The position numbers and the translations under genes are program-made. A stretch of 64,000 nucleotides of DNA, from contig VWZL01000284.1 in NCBI GenBank assembly GCA_013396915.1, positions 43,276 to 107,275 of the forward strand, written 5' to 3'. Origin of the DNA: Stercorarius parasiticus (lineage: Eukaryota > Chordata > Aves > Charadriiformes > Stercorariidae). Within the stretch, counting starts at the first letter, position 1; the number at the start of each line of letters is the position of its first letter. Positions 37,481 to 49,400 of the stretch are shown here, one piece after another. The notes under the pieces are model-generated. The model was not told the origin of the DNA. It was given only the letters and a program-made list of their open reading frames with translations, and did not search any database.

Positions 37481-40400
37481 GGGAAACAAGGGGATGGCAG
37501 GCTTTTTTTTTTATGATAGGTCTTTTATTGTTTGTCACATCTGCAACACATTAAGGATTTTGAAGGCAGATAATGTTTACAATAAGGGGGAGGACTGAAA
37601 ACCTCCCAGCTCAGAGAAGAGCGCATCCTGGTTGTCAATGGAGTACCATGGAGCCAGCACCCTGGCCGTGCTGCTCTCAAAATAGAGCTGTGTACATACA
37701 CACACATATATTTATGCCACACCAATGGCAAATCCCGCCTGTGAATAAATTACAGTATTTTCCCCTTAAATTACGAGTCAGTGCAGATGTCTTCCAGGCT
37801 GTAGGACACAAACGTGCGCTCGCATCCCGCTGGAATTTGCCGTCCTCCATGGGGCACCCAAAGCAAACAGAGCCCGGGGTGGCTGGAGCTTCGCTGCCGT
37901 TCCAGACAGCCACCCACTAATTAGCTCACCTCTGGCGTTCTCACTCGAGATGCCACTTATAACCGATGAGCTCGTTGCCAGGAAGCCTGAAAATAAAACA
38001 TGGGTGCTGGAGAGGCTCCCGCGCCGGGCGGGCGGCTTTAGCAGGCGCTGGGGGAGAGAAGGTGGATGCTTTTCGGAGGGGGGGGAAGGCGGGTTGCAAA
38101 AGATGGTGTGGTCCAGCTCACCTGCGCGGGGTTGCTGTGCCCCAGACCATCTCACAAGCTTTGCCAGGAGGAAAAAAAATCCCTTTTAGTGGCCAGAGCA
38201 TCACCCAGGGAATGTTGTGAGCAATCCAGCAACTCGGGCGGGGGGGGTGGGAGGATGAGGGGAAGGTTTACCCTTGCAAAATATCTGTGTTAGCCAGTAA
38301 CAAAAGTTGTCTTGGGAACAGATGGATTTGGCAGAATTAAGTCGAAATAGTTTGTCCTGGGAAGGGAAGTTGGCCTCATCCCATGAGATATGTAAGGATA
38401 GATGTGTGCAATAAAGATATATAAAGATGGCTCTGCAAGTTTGCATGTGTAAAACAGCTCCCCTGCCTGGCTGTTCCAGCTGCAGAACCTGCAGTTAGTT
38501 TTGCCTTTCTGCTCTCCCTGGGTTATTTCTGAGGGGGAGTTTGTAGTTCGAGCCCCAGAGGAACCCCCGAGTTTTCCTGCACCCTGCTCGTGTGCGGCCA
38601 GACCAGCCGGGCGCGCTGGACCTCTGTGCGGGATTCCAGCGATCCACGCCATGCCCAGGCACTGGATGAAAGTCAGGATCAGCACAGCGTGTCCCTCGGT
38701 TTATCCAGATCTGTAACTCTTTAATAGCTTTGGGCTTGCTTTGCCACCGGTTTACCTCTTGGCAGCGTTGTTTCGAGAGCTCTCGTCAAATTGCAGGCTT
38801 GAACATCGCTGCCTGGGCTGGCCGAGCGCGGTCTCTTCCTGGGTGGAAAAGCCCTTTGTTGGTAACCCCTTTATACATGGCACAAGGGTGGTGTTGCTTC
38901 CAAAAGAGAATATAGGCATGTTGTGGAGCGGGTGATGTTTTTGGCAGCCCCCTTCCTGGAGAAAAGGGGCTGCTGTGGTTGCGTGGCCATGCTGTGCCTG
39001 GGCATGGAGCAGGACTGCTGTGTTTTCTGCCTCGCGCCGTGGTTTTTGGAATTTTTCCAGAAAAAAAAAATTTTTTTGGTTCTGCTCTGAACCCCCGTGA
39101 GTTGCAACTTTCATCCTATTCTGCTTTTAAGCGTCTCCAAATGTCCCAGTAAACCATTCCATATTTTAGAGGTCTGGGTGCCGAGATGTCATTCCCACAG
39201 CTCAGCATTTTGGTAACCTTCCTCTCGTCACCCCGTTTTCTCCCGGGTTTATTTCTGGAGGTGCCATCAATTCAAGTGCCTTCCATCCCCCCCCGACTGT
39301 GGCAGGGAACAGGAGATGCTGCTGCTGTGATGACATTTGAATTGCTTTTCCATGGGGTGCAAAAGGCTGCTCATTTTGGGGAGCCAACGGCTCCCGGAGG
39401 GTTTCCCTGCCAAGGCGGTGGCTGTGTGTGGCAGCGCTGGAGGCCAGGCAGGGTCCCTTTGGTCGCAGCCCTCCTGGTTTCTGCAGCCCATTCCTGTGGG
39501 AAAGCTTCCTTAGAAGCGGATATTCATGCAGGAAAAGGGGATGCTCAGACTGGGACCTGGGAGTGCTCAGACATCTTCCTGGGCTCGCTCCCTGCTTGTG
39601 CTGGGAGACAGACCAACAGTAGTTAAAATATTTACAAGATCGTGTCTTCCCACCCTTTATCGTGGTGATTGCTTCGCTGCAAATGCTTGCGGGGTGCCTC
39701 TATCTGAGCGGCTAGTGTCTGCTGATACCGCTCTGCTCCATTTAGTGCTGGCTCTGGAGAGCCGGTCGTTGGGATGTTTTATCTGTCTGCTGGGAAAGAC
39801 GTTTTCAAATACCTGATTGACTTGTAAAATACTCCTTCAGCAGCTGGAAAACGTCCCCATCTGTGTGGATTTTGCTGACAGCGTGGGGCCACATGGCTGT
39901 TGTGCCTTCCCGCTGTACAGCCTGCAGGCTTGGATTGTCCTGCTGCAAAATATCACGCGTACAATATCAATATTTATCGTGCGTGGGTCTGCTTAGCCTT
40001 CGGCAGAGGTGCCCTGTCCTTGGCTCACATGCGGGGTGAGCCCTGTTGGTTCGACGCAGCATCCTTCCGCTGGTCTTTTCTATTCCGCTAAAAGCTTTGG
40101 GACTTTCAACTATATTTTTCACAGCAGAAACCTTTTTTTTTTCTTTTTCTTTTTTCCCCCAAAGAGGATGCTGTTGAATGCTTGACTGCAGCAAGGATAG
40201 AAACATACTGTTTTACAAGACATTCATCCTGTCCCAGGGCAAAAAAAATGACAAGACCAAATGTCAGCTAGATTATCCTGATGGAAGAGCTGGAATCATA
40301 CCAACCAAAACAGTGCAGTAGCTTGATTATTGCTTTTCTGTTTCAAGTGTTTGTGTTTGTTGAAATTTCTCCTTTTAATGAAGATTTGGTTGGAAGTCAA

Positions 40401-40522
40401 GAATTTCTTGTCACTGTCCAAAAACAAGCTAGAAGATGCAGAGGGAGTCACATGTAGCAGTTGGCTGAAGCGCTAATTGAGTGGCAAGTTCATTAATTCA
40501 CTTTTGACGTCAGCAAAAATGA

Positions 40523-40545
40523 TTTTTTTTTTTTTTTTTTTTTTT
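40523..40545. repeat. Poly-T run (T23)
   Basis: An uninterrupted run of 23 T on the plus strand, prone to length error in assembly. On the minus strand it could be the poly-A end of an old insert, but nothing next to it supports that. Confidence 0.9.
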
Positions 40546-43500
40546 ATTGACAGACTGGGAAAGTTATTGGTGGCTTGAGCTTGTTTATATCATCCTTCAG
40601 TCGGCTGTTTGTGTGACTCCTCCAGGCCTCGCACTGTACATAATGTGTACATTTTGAAAGGTTCTTGTAACTTTTGTGCTGCGAGTTCCTCCAAAGAAAC
40701 AGTAAGTCCACAACAGAAGAGCTAGAAATTCATCCGTCAGAATAAGTTTGCACTTTGAGAAAAGCTACATATGCGCAAAAACATCTATGAAACCAGCAAG
40801 TAAATCTACTGGAGATATTAATCCCGTGCTCGTGTTTTCTGGTTTCAATTTTTCTTCAATTTGAAAAATTTTTTTAACTTTCAGTGTTATGGTTACAGAC
40901 TGCAGATCTAAGTCTGGCTGAGCAATTTGTATCCGGTATTTTTAGAAGTGGACTTCCAGTGCCTCGGTCCGTTCTGACCCAAAGCAAAGAATGAGGTACC
41001 AGGATTTTTAAAGCAGGATCAGCGGAGGGCGTGTAAATCCCTGATAACCTCAGATCCATAAATCACATGCATCCCATTCCCAACGTGAGCAGACGTTGGC
41101 CTCAATCCTTCTTTCAGAAGCCCAGACCAGTGCAGATGAGGTTGGTTCTTGGGCTCATGGAGGTTGAAGGGATGGAGACGCGCTGAAGGGCAGATGAGCT
41201 GATGCTTCTGCTCTCACACTGTATAAATGCACAAAAGTCTTCGAGAATCTATGATTCCTTATCAGTCCTGGCTGTTTGTGATGCCAGTCTGCTGGCAAAA
41301 GGTTTACCCTCGATTCGGGTTGCAAGTTTGAATAACAGCTTGTATATTATGCCAGAGCGTCTAAGGAGATAGTTTTCAACAGTGTAATTTGGGAGCTAAT
41401 GTTTCTTTAAACTGTTACCAAGTGCAGCATGTTACATGACTGAACGCATCAAAACAATTTCAAGTATGCAAAAATCTGCCCAGTTGCAATAGTGATAGTC
41501 ATATTTATCTTTAAAGGATGATGAATCTGTTTTTCTGTGGCTGAAAACACTTGAATTCTTCCGAAACAGAATTCCTGACTCAGATACAAACTTGCTTTTC
41601 TTTTTGTGCCGTTTTCCTTTGGGGGGAAGACAAAATAGCTTCACTGGAGTTCTTTTTAAGAGACGACAATAAAGGAATATTTCAGCCAGAAGCAGACCAG
41701 GTGCTACTTGCTAATGGACCAACAAGATAACCTTACGCTGATAGTCGGGGCAATCGTATCTGTGCAGTTTGTCAGACAAAGAGAGGTTTGTCTGCCAGCC
41801 TGATAACAATATAAGGTGCTGATTGAGTTTTCACATGGGAGAGGGTGCCCCTTTCATGAGTGGCTTGGCTTTTACTAGTGCCTTACTGCAGGTAAGCTGA
41901 TCAGAGCGATTAGGGGCATGTAATAAATGAGGCTGTAGGGCACAGCACTCCGGCCCCGCAGCCTGTCCCAGCCGTGCCAGCCGATGCAGTGCCCAGCACC
42001 CATGTCAGTCTGCCGTCACTTAGCTGCAAAACATCCTGGGGACGTCCCGTGGGCACGGGGCTGGGCCAGGCCATTCCTCTCTTGCCCCATGGCTGCCGTG
42101 CCCCCTGGTCTCAGAAAAGGGGGGATGTGCCCTGCATGAAGAAGGGCTGCCTTCTGTCCCGGCAGCATTGCCACTCCTCTGCGGTCCGGGATGGGCTGGT
42201 CCAGCTGAGATCCCTTCCTCACGGACTGCTGGATCAGAGCACCTCACTGCGTTGTCTTTAGCCCTGATGCAGAGCGAGACGGGTGGGTGCTGAGTGCCCG
42301 TATTATCTCATGGTCCTTGGCATCAGGCTGCAATTTGTCATATCTGCTTATACTTCGTGTGTCTTTGACCACCGAAGGGGAGTAGACACAGGACAGCTGA
42401 GTTACTGCGGAACGGTGGCACACACAAACCACAGCCACCAGCTGAAGGTGAGCCTGGGGTCAGCAAGGTTGGGATCCTTTGGCGCACACTGCCATGGTGC
42501 TGTGGACAATGACAAGGACTGAACAGGAGGAGCATCGTGTAGCATGAATACCCAGAGGTTACATGGAGTCAAAGTCACGAGAAGACAAATTCACGAGCTA
42601 AGGTCCATCAGGGACTATTAAACACTGCTTGGCTCGGGATGAGCTCGACATGTGTCTGCCCAGAAAGTATCTTGGGGAAATACAGCTGTGTGAAAAAACG
42701 CAAACACAATTAGCGTTGGTCCAGGTGGCCCTGTCTCATTGAAAGGGTCTGGGAGAGGGTCCTGGGCTCTCTGCTGCGGCTGCTGCATTGGTGTCAGTCA
42801 TTGTGCCCTGAGAGATGTCCCAAGAGGACAGACAATGTTTCAGGTGGATCGTGGAAGCCACCACTTACGGGAAAACTTTTGGGTACGACTTTCAGAGCAC
42901 CCTAAAGGGAAGAAGCTGGGAAATGCTGAAATTCTCCAGACTGCCTTAAAAATCCTGACCTCTCGGTTCCCCCTCTTCAAATTTGAACAAATGTCTTTGT
43001 TTTTATATAGGATGTGGTGGCAATGACCTAGCGGTGCGAGTTGCAGCATCGCATTATGGCAGCAACCAAAGGCTCTGGGGAGCTGGTGTTTATTTAGAAG
43101 TGGTTGAGCAAGAGCCTACACGGCAGCGATCTCCTTACCCGGGATCCAACAGGTTCTTACTTGCTGCAGACAGGAGCATCGCATTCTGGAAAATTAGTTT
43201 TTACATCTTTCCATAAATATAAGCGTATGTATCTATGAACTACTAAAGCCTGATTAAATGAAGCTGTAAGTTAAATATCTGGAAGATAGCTGGATCTTTC
43301 CAAACAGCGGTGCTCCCTGGAAGGTCGTGGGTTGCAGCACGGGTGGAGGAAAAGGCGTTGCCTGAGCTGAGGCTCTCGAAATGGAATCAATGGAGAGACC
43401 ACGCTGGACTCGTGCATGGGACTGATCCTGGCATGTGGTGCTGGTGGTCGACGGTCTCCAGCACAAGGAAATACAGACCTGCCCAGAAAGCAGCCTACCT

Positions 43501-44502
43501 TTTTAGTCCTTGCCAAAAAGATATCAGGAAGAAGGAAGGGGATGCTCCTCCAGACAAATCTCTCAGGACTCGGCATTTTTAATCCACATTTCTTTCCCTC
43601 TTTTCCCCACCCCTTGCTTTACAAGTGAAAATAGTGTGCGTTTGGGTCTGGCCTGCAAATCACTCATCAGCCAGTGTATTACCAGGACACGATCGGTTAC
43701 TGAGTCAACGCTGCACTCCAGAAACGAGGGATTCATCATCCGTCAGGCAGAAGCTCTCCTCGGCTGTTGCGCATTAGCCCTGACCTGAGTGTGCACATCT
43801 GCCGGGGCCGACACCAGGAGTAACATGAACTGAACCAGGTGCGTCCGCCCCAGTGCTGGCTCCCCCAGTTCCCAGGTGGCCCCCAGCAGATCCCCGACCC
43901 CTCGTGCGGCTGGGATGGATGAGCTGTGAACTGGAGAGGAGATGTCCTCCCTCCCGCCTGCTGGTACCTCTGCCTTCACCATCCATCCCCGGCCCTGGGG
44001 CTTTGGCGGCTGTGAGGAGAACCCAGATGGCTTTCTTCCATATCAACATATTTCAGTTCTTCTGAATTTTGGCACCCTTGCCGGCCCTGGGTCTATGGCG
44101 CATCTCACGTGGGGCAAAAGCGACTTGACCCCAAAGTTTATCCCCCTCCCCCCCCCGCCATGTTGCTTTTAGGGCAGGTTGGAAACTTTCTGATGGGAAG
44201 ACTTTGTGTTGGAAAATGCCTCTCTGCTGGAACGAGGATGCCCTGAAGCATGTTGGGGGTTTGGATGGGATTTTTTCTTTGTTGTTTTGGAAATAAATTG
44301 AAACATCTTTCTCCGCTCCTGCAGCAGGGAAATGCAGCACCAGCCTGCTTCTCCATGCTGCCAGGTAATGCCGTCAGCTTTCACTCCGGAGCGACTTCTT
44401 GTCTAAAAGTCTGCTTGAGATTACGTTTTTAATTATACCTCAGGAAAAAATGAAATCCAAATGAATTGATTAGACTTTGTTGGAGTGGTATGTCAACATG
44501 CC

Positions 44503-44521
44503 TTTTTTTTTTTTTTTTTTT
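44503..44521. repeat. Poly-T run (T19)
   Basis: An uninterrupted run of 19 T followed directly by an A tract. Confidence 0.9.
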
Positions 44522-45001
44522 AAAAACAACAGAAAATTTGGCCACGTTTTGCCTTTGTTCTGCTTTGGAGCAGTAGCACATTCCCCATTTTCTGTGGGAA
44601 TGGAAATCTGGCGTTTTGTCCAGCTTCTGTTGTTTCAGAGAATGTCTTCAACGGTATTTGGGGCTCTCGACAACATCTTGCTGTCGATTCCTGCTTTTTG
44701 TTCCTTCTTTGCTTCCTGTGGGAGATGATGCTCCCTGGGATGATGCTCTGCCCTTCCCTCCCATGGGAGGCTGGTCTGCGCCCAGCGTGGATCTTGGATG
44801 CAAACCCAGCAGCGCCTTTCCTTTCCCACACCTTCCTTCTTCCGACGGTCCTTTCTGCATATCCCATCTCCGAGCAGCCGGGAGCTGGTGCCCGAAGCGC
44901 TGCCTTGGGGCTGACCCATTGCTGGATGCTGAAGGCCCCTGTGCACTGTTGCATGCCCAGGATGCCGCTGCATCCCTTGGCTGGCTGCTCCCATGGTGGT
45001 T

Positions 45002-45178
45002 ACACAGAATCCCAGACTGGCAGGCATTGGAAGGGACCTCTGGAGATGATCCAGTCCAACCCCCCACCAGAGCAGGATCACCCAGAGCAGGTTGCACAGG
45101 AGTGTGTCCAGGCAGGTTTGGAATGTCTCCAGGGACTCCAGAGAGGGAGACTGCAGAGACGGAGACTCCACCATCTCA
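45002..45178 (-). mobile_element. CR1 LINE 3' end remnant, related to the 4592 copy
   Basis: The plus strand reads acacagaatcccagactgg, aagggacctctggagatgat and the complement of the 3' ORF2 end (caggtttggaatgtctccag). It matches the copy at 4592 ([11 protein letters not shown] region) better than types A or B. Only about 177 bp remain. A local near-duplication of gagactcc and gagactgc words around 45145-45170 is specific to this copy. Confidence 0.9.
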
Positions 45179-45972
45179 GATTGTATGCCATGATGTGCAG
45201 GGACACGTCTATAGTGGTGGCAGGTCCTGCTGGCTGCTGTGCATCGGGTTTGGTGGCTAGACAGACTGCCAGGGCATCTGTCACCATCTCAGGCCAGCGC
45301 AGGAGCCCCAGCAGGATTTCTAAAATGTAAATCACAACTGCAACGTGATACATATCCTTTTTCTTCTCCCCCCGCCGCTCTCCTTCCTGTTTTAATTCAG
45401 TATCTTGAGTCTCTGTAAGATTGTTGTACTCGAAGCTATTTTGGAGTTGCTTGTGTCCCAGGGATACTGGAGACGCTTCCTGCATGGGGCGGTAGACATC
45501 TGCTGCAGCCTGTTTTCGGACTTTTTTGTGTTAGGCAGGCTGCAGTTGGCAGGGGGGAGCCGGTGGTTATTATCAGAGTCTGAGTAATATCCTTTGCCTC
45601 CCTGATAACTCGCCATGGGCTGCTCTGCAGCTCCGCTACGTTTGCTCGTCCTGTTTGGGTTCTGTGTAGATCATTCCAGTAAAAAGTAAATAAAATTAAA
45701 AAAAAGTCGTGTGCTCCCCAAAGTCATTGCAGAGCACAGCCTGCAATATCTCTTCCTCTTCCCTTGTCAACATAAATCATCTGCTAAGGCAAGTGCAGAG
45801 AATGGGAAAAAATGCATTTACACCAAAAATCCTCTGGGCTCCCCTTCCCTCTAAGGGCAAACTTCACCAGTGTCTGTTGGCAGGGAGCATCTGGTGTGCT
45901 GTCACCTTCCGTTTCCCTTCCCGGCACTTGGAGCTTTATTTCTGCCTTTGCAAAGGCTAAAAAAGACTCAAG
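45179..45972. other. GPC3 intronic sequence between two CR1 copies
   Basis: No gene recognised. Contains a short A-rich tract at 45680-45706. Confidence 0.75.
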
Positions 45973-46422
45973 GTCCAGAGGAGGCCACAGAGATGCTGGG
46001 AGGGCTGGAGCCCCTCTGCTGTGAGGACAGGCTGAGAGAGTTGGGGGGGTTCAGCCTGGAGAAGAGAAGGCTCCGGGGAGACCTTAGAGCCCCTTCCAGT
46101 CCCTGAAGGGGCTCCAGCAAAGCTGGGGAGGGACTCTGGATGAGGGAGTGTAACGATAGGACACGGGGTAATGGCTTCAAACTGAAAAAGGGGAGATTTA
46201 GATTGGATATCAGGAAGAAATTCTTTGCTGTGAGGGCGGTGAGCCCCTGGCCCAGGTTGCCCAGAGAAGCTGTGGCTGCCCCATCCCTGGAGGTGTTCAA
46301 GGCCAGGCTGGATGGGGCTTGGAGCAACCTGGTCTGGTGGGAGGTGTCCCTGCCCAGGGCAGGGGGTGGCACTGGGTGATCTTTAAGGTCCCTTCCAACC
46401 CGAACCATTCCATGATTCTATA
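45973..46422 (+). mobile_element. CR1 LINE 3' end, type B
   Basis: Starts at gtccagaggaggccacagag and ends at ccatgattctataag. The type B stretch ccctgcccagggcaggggg is present near 46348. The plus strand still encodes RFRLDIRKKFFAVRAVSPWP and RLPREAVAAPSLEVFKARLD. A short internal change (ctccagcaaagctgggg) replaces the usual ggcctacaggaaggatgggg. Confidence 0.94.
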
Positions 46423-49400
46423 AGGTGTGCCCAGCGTCGTGCAGCTGACACGTGGCTGTGCTCCCCATGGCTGCTGCGTGGTCTGTCCGTGGGTGCGTTT
46501 GCCAATGGAGCAGTTTTTCCAAACATGGGGCCAGTGGCAGATGTCAGGTGGGGGGGTGTTCATGAAGCAACAAAGCCAAATGGTTTCTCCTGGGCCCCCA
46601 GGTCTGCTGACCCTTGTGTTTCCAGTGAGTGAATACCAGATGGTGGGTCAGGTTTTGATCTTGGAGGTTCAGCTGAGGTCTTTCCATCAAGTTTGCTTCT
46701 CTAAATGTTTCTAATGGTGGGACTGAACAGCTGAAGGCAGCAGAAGGGGTACAGCACAGCGGGCAGAGGTACATCCCGGAGTGCCCCACGCACAACTGAT
46801 TCCACTGGACTCGGTCCTGGGGTGCGCATGGAGTGGGGCACCAGCTTAAGTATCTTGCTGATGCTTAAATGTCTGCTGGGCCAGACACTTAATGCTATTA
46901 GCAGACGCTAAATAGGTCTTTCTTATTTAGTGGCTTCAATTTATTAAATCAGGCAGCAATGCTCTCAGAAAAGTAGTGCCGGAAAAGGGAGCAGAGCGAG
47001 CTGTAAGTTTCCAATTTCTGCTGGATCAGGCCCCTGGAGATCTGTGCGATCTGGTGCATTGAAGGCAGCGCTATTGCAGTGACTCATGAACAGATGTGCC
47101 CAATTTACATTGCAGCTTAATACCTTTGTTTAAAAAAAAAAAAAAATGTTTTTTCAAGACAAATGTGTTAAAGCAGATGTTTCCAGTAAAATAAATAGTT
47201 GTGTGATTTACAAACAACTTCCCACCGCCAGAACTCCTTAGAAAATGTGGAAAAAAAGAAAAATGGCTCTGTGTACCAACAAAAAGATAAAATCCAAAAA
47301 TACAGACGTAGCGAGGTGGTATTTCTACATGTTGAACGAAAAGAACTGCTGTGCTTGCGTTGGAAAGAAATTAGCTTAAGAGTGATTTTGGTTGCTAATA
47401 GCAGTAAGACTAACCCTGAGCAGTTACATACATTAAGGAGCAGAAACCTGTCTGTAAAAATACTCTAACCAGCTCCTGTTATGTAGGATACGAGGTAACT
47501 GGGACCACTGTGTGGGATTGCCCGGAGGTTCCTAAATCCCTTCCATCCCGTTGAAGCCTACACTGGGGGACTGGACGGCTGCGGGATTGCACTAACCCTA
47601 AAGCAAAGCAAACAGATGCAGCCCCTACAGCAAGCCCTGCTCAGAGGGATCCCCCTCTGCATCCCACCGCAGCATCTCTGCATTTCCTTGGGGGGCTGTG
47701 CAGGGCTGTGCCCGTCCACCCAATCCTCCCAGTTTTTGGGAGGCACAGGCAGGCGTGTGCTGAGAAACTCTTGTCGTCTCCGGTCTCTTCGGTCCCACTT
47801 TCCACCCGGCTCCGTTGCGGGGCTGCCGTCACGCAGTGCCTGCAGGCCCGGCACTCATGTTACATACAATTTGACACCCCATGTGGTCTTAATGGGTTTC
47901 CCAGGCTGCAGCTGCAGCACAGCCAGCACTTTTTGTTAGCTGCAGGGGCTGGCAATCCCCCTTTGCCTTCCAGCTCTCTGCTGCACAGGTATCATATTTT
48001 TTTAATGCACTTGCCACCTATTTCAGCCAGGTATTTGTTGCTAAAGAAACGGTGACAGTGGATGTTTGTGGGTCGGCAGGCTGCTCGTCTACATCCATCA
48101 TTGCTTGGCACCTGTGCCCTGGGCAAATGGCTCGGCCACTTTCTGAAAGGACACAGAGCCATCCAGACAGATGGAAAGATGGGGAGGCAGCCAGCAAGCC
48201 CGAACCCAACAAAACGCAGATCGGGGGGCAGAGAGGGTTTCGCTGCTTTGCTAAAGTGTCGCAGGAAAGGCCTCCAAAGCACCCAAGGCTGCGCGAGTCC
48301 TGTGAGATACGTGCGGGTTTGGCCCGGCGAAGGATGCAGCGAGGGTGGTTCCTGGAGCATCTTGAAGGACCCTGGTCAGGTGCATTCCCATGGCTCCACT
48401 GGCAGAGCTCCTGGGAATGCCTCTCATGGCCGCAGGGGGTGGGAATGAACAGAAGGCAGCAGCCAGGTGGTCTTCTGCAGCCTGTCCCACCTAGGGAGGG
48501 GTGACACAGCAGCCCGGCAGCCAGCCACACACGAGGAAGAAACAATTTGAGGAGCTTCTGTTGCTTCTTGGTGCACGGATGTGGGATGTCTCATCAGGGC
48601 TGTCGAGTTCATCGTTAGGAAAAATGGCTGCTCATGTCAGAGACCTGCTAGGGGTTCTTAAAAATAAAAGCTGAGCGGATGCACTGAAGGATGGCAGTGG
48701 GAAGGGACTGCTTCTCACCCTCCCTGGTGTCTCTCTGGCTTCCGTGCCTTGCCATAAAGTGTCTTCAGAGCAAAGTCTCGAATGGCTACCTTCACAGGGG
48801 GGCAAGTCCAGAGGTATTAAAAGCATCCCAGGAGGAGGCGGCCACCGCTGCAGAGTGACTCGGGGCACTCAGGGTGCTTTGCCCAGCTTGCCCATCAGTG
48901 CTCGTGAAGCCTCGTTGCAACCTCAGCTCAGTTTTAGCCATTAGTGAATGGAGGCTTGGGCTCAGTTCTCGGGGACTGTGAGGCTTCAGAGCTTAATTAA
49001 TCTCTGCAAAGCAGAGGGTGTAATTAATGCCTGCAGCGTTCTTTGAGACCCTTGGGTGACAGGCAGCGTGCAATCGCTGTGCTTTGCCTTCCCAGACCAA
49101 AACCGCACGGTTGGGTCTGTGAAAACCATCACTGACAGGTACCACGCGCCGTGTATCATCATCCTGGGATGGATGCTCATCATGTCTTGGTGTTTTGAGG
49201 TCTTCTGGGGTCTTTTGGTCTCTGCCGTCTCGGGGAGGTCCATGGGCAGATGTAGCCCTACGCATCTTCTATCCCCTCCATGCTACAACACTCCCAACTG
49301 GTGCAAATTGTCATGGGGACATGGAACTGAGTGGAGAAAAAATGTCCCCTCTCTTAAAAAGGAGCAATCAGGGACACCTCCTGGTGTTTCTACACAGGCT

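Larger units (their letters stand above)
34485..45001. other. GPC3 last intron, first 10.5 kb, free of recognisable CR1
   Basis: Begins with the donor gtgatg. No CR1 fragment is recognisable over 10.5 kb, the longest such gap in the window. AT-rich, repeat-poor stretches at 35430-35830, 37270-37480 and 40240-41060 could be regulatory. Pyrimidine tracts lie at 40131-40160 and 40523-40545, and a T19 run at 44503-44521. A 256-codon minus-strand open frame (36454-37224) begins with TTG and resembles nothing known. The last GPC3 exon was looked for here and not found. Confidence 0.7.

Noticed and set aside
41244..41260. gaatctatgattcc as a CR1 tail
   Set aside because: No CR1 3' words on either side. 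Chance match.
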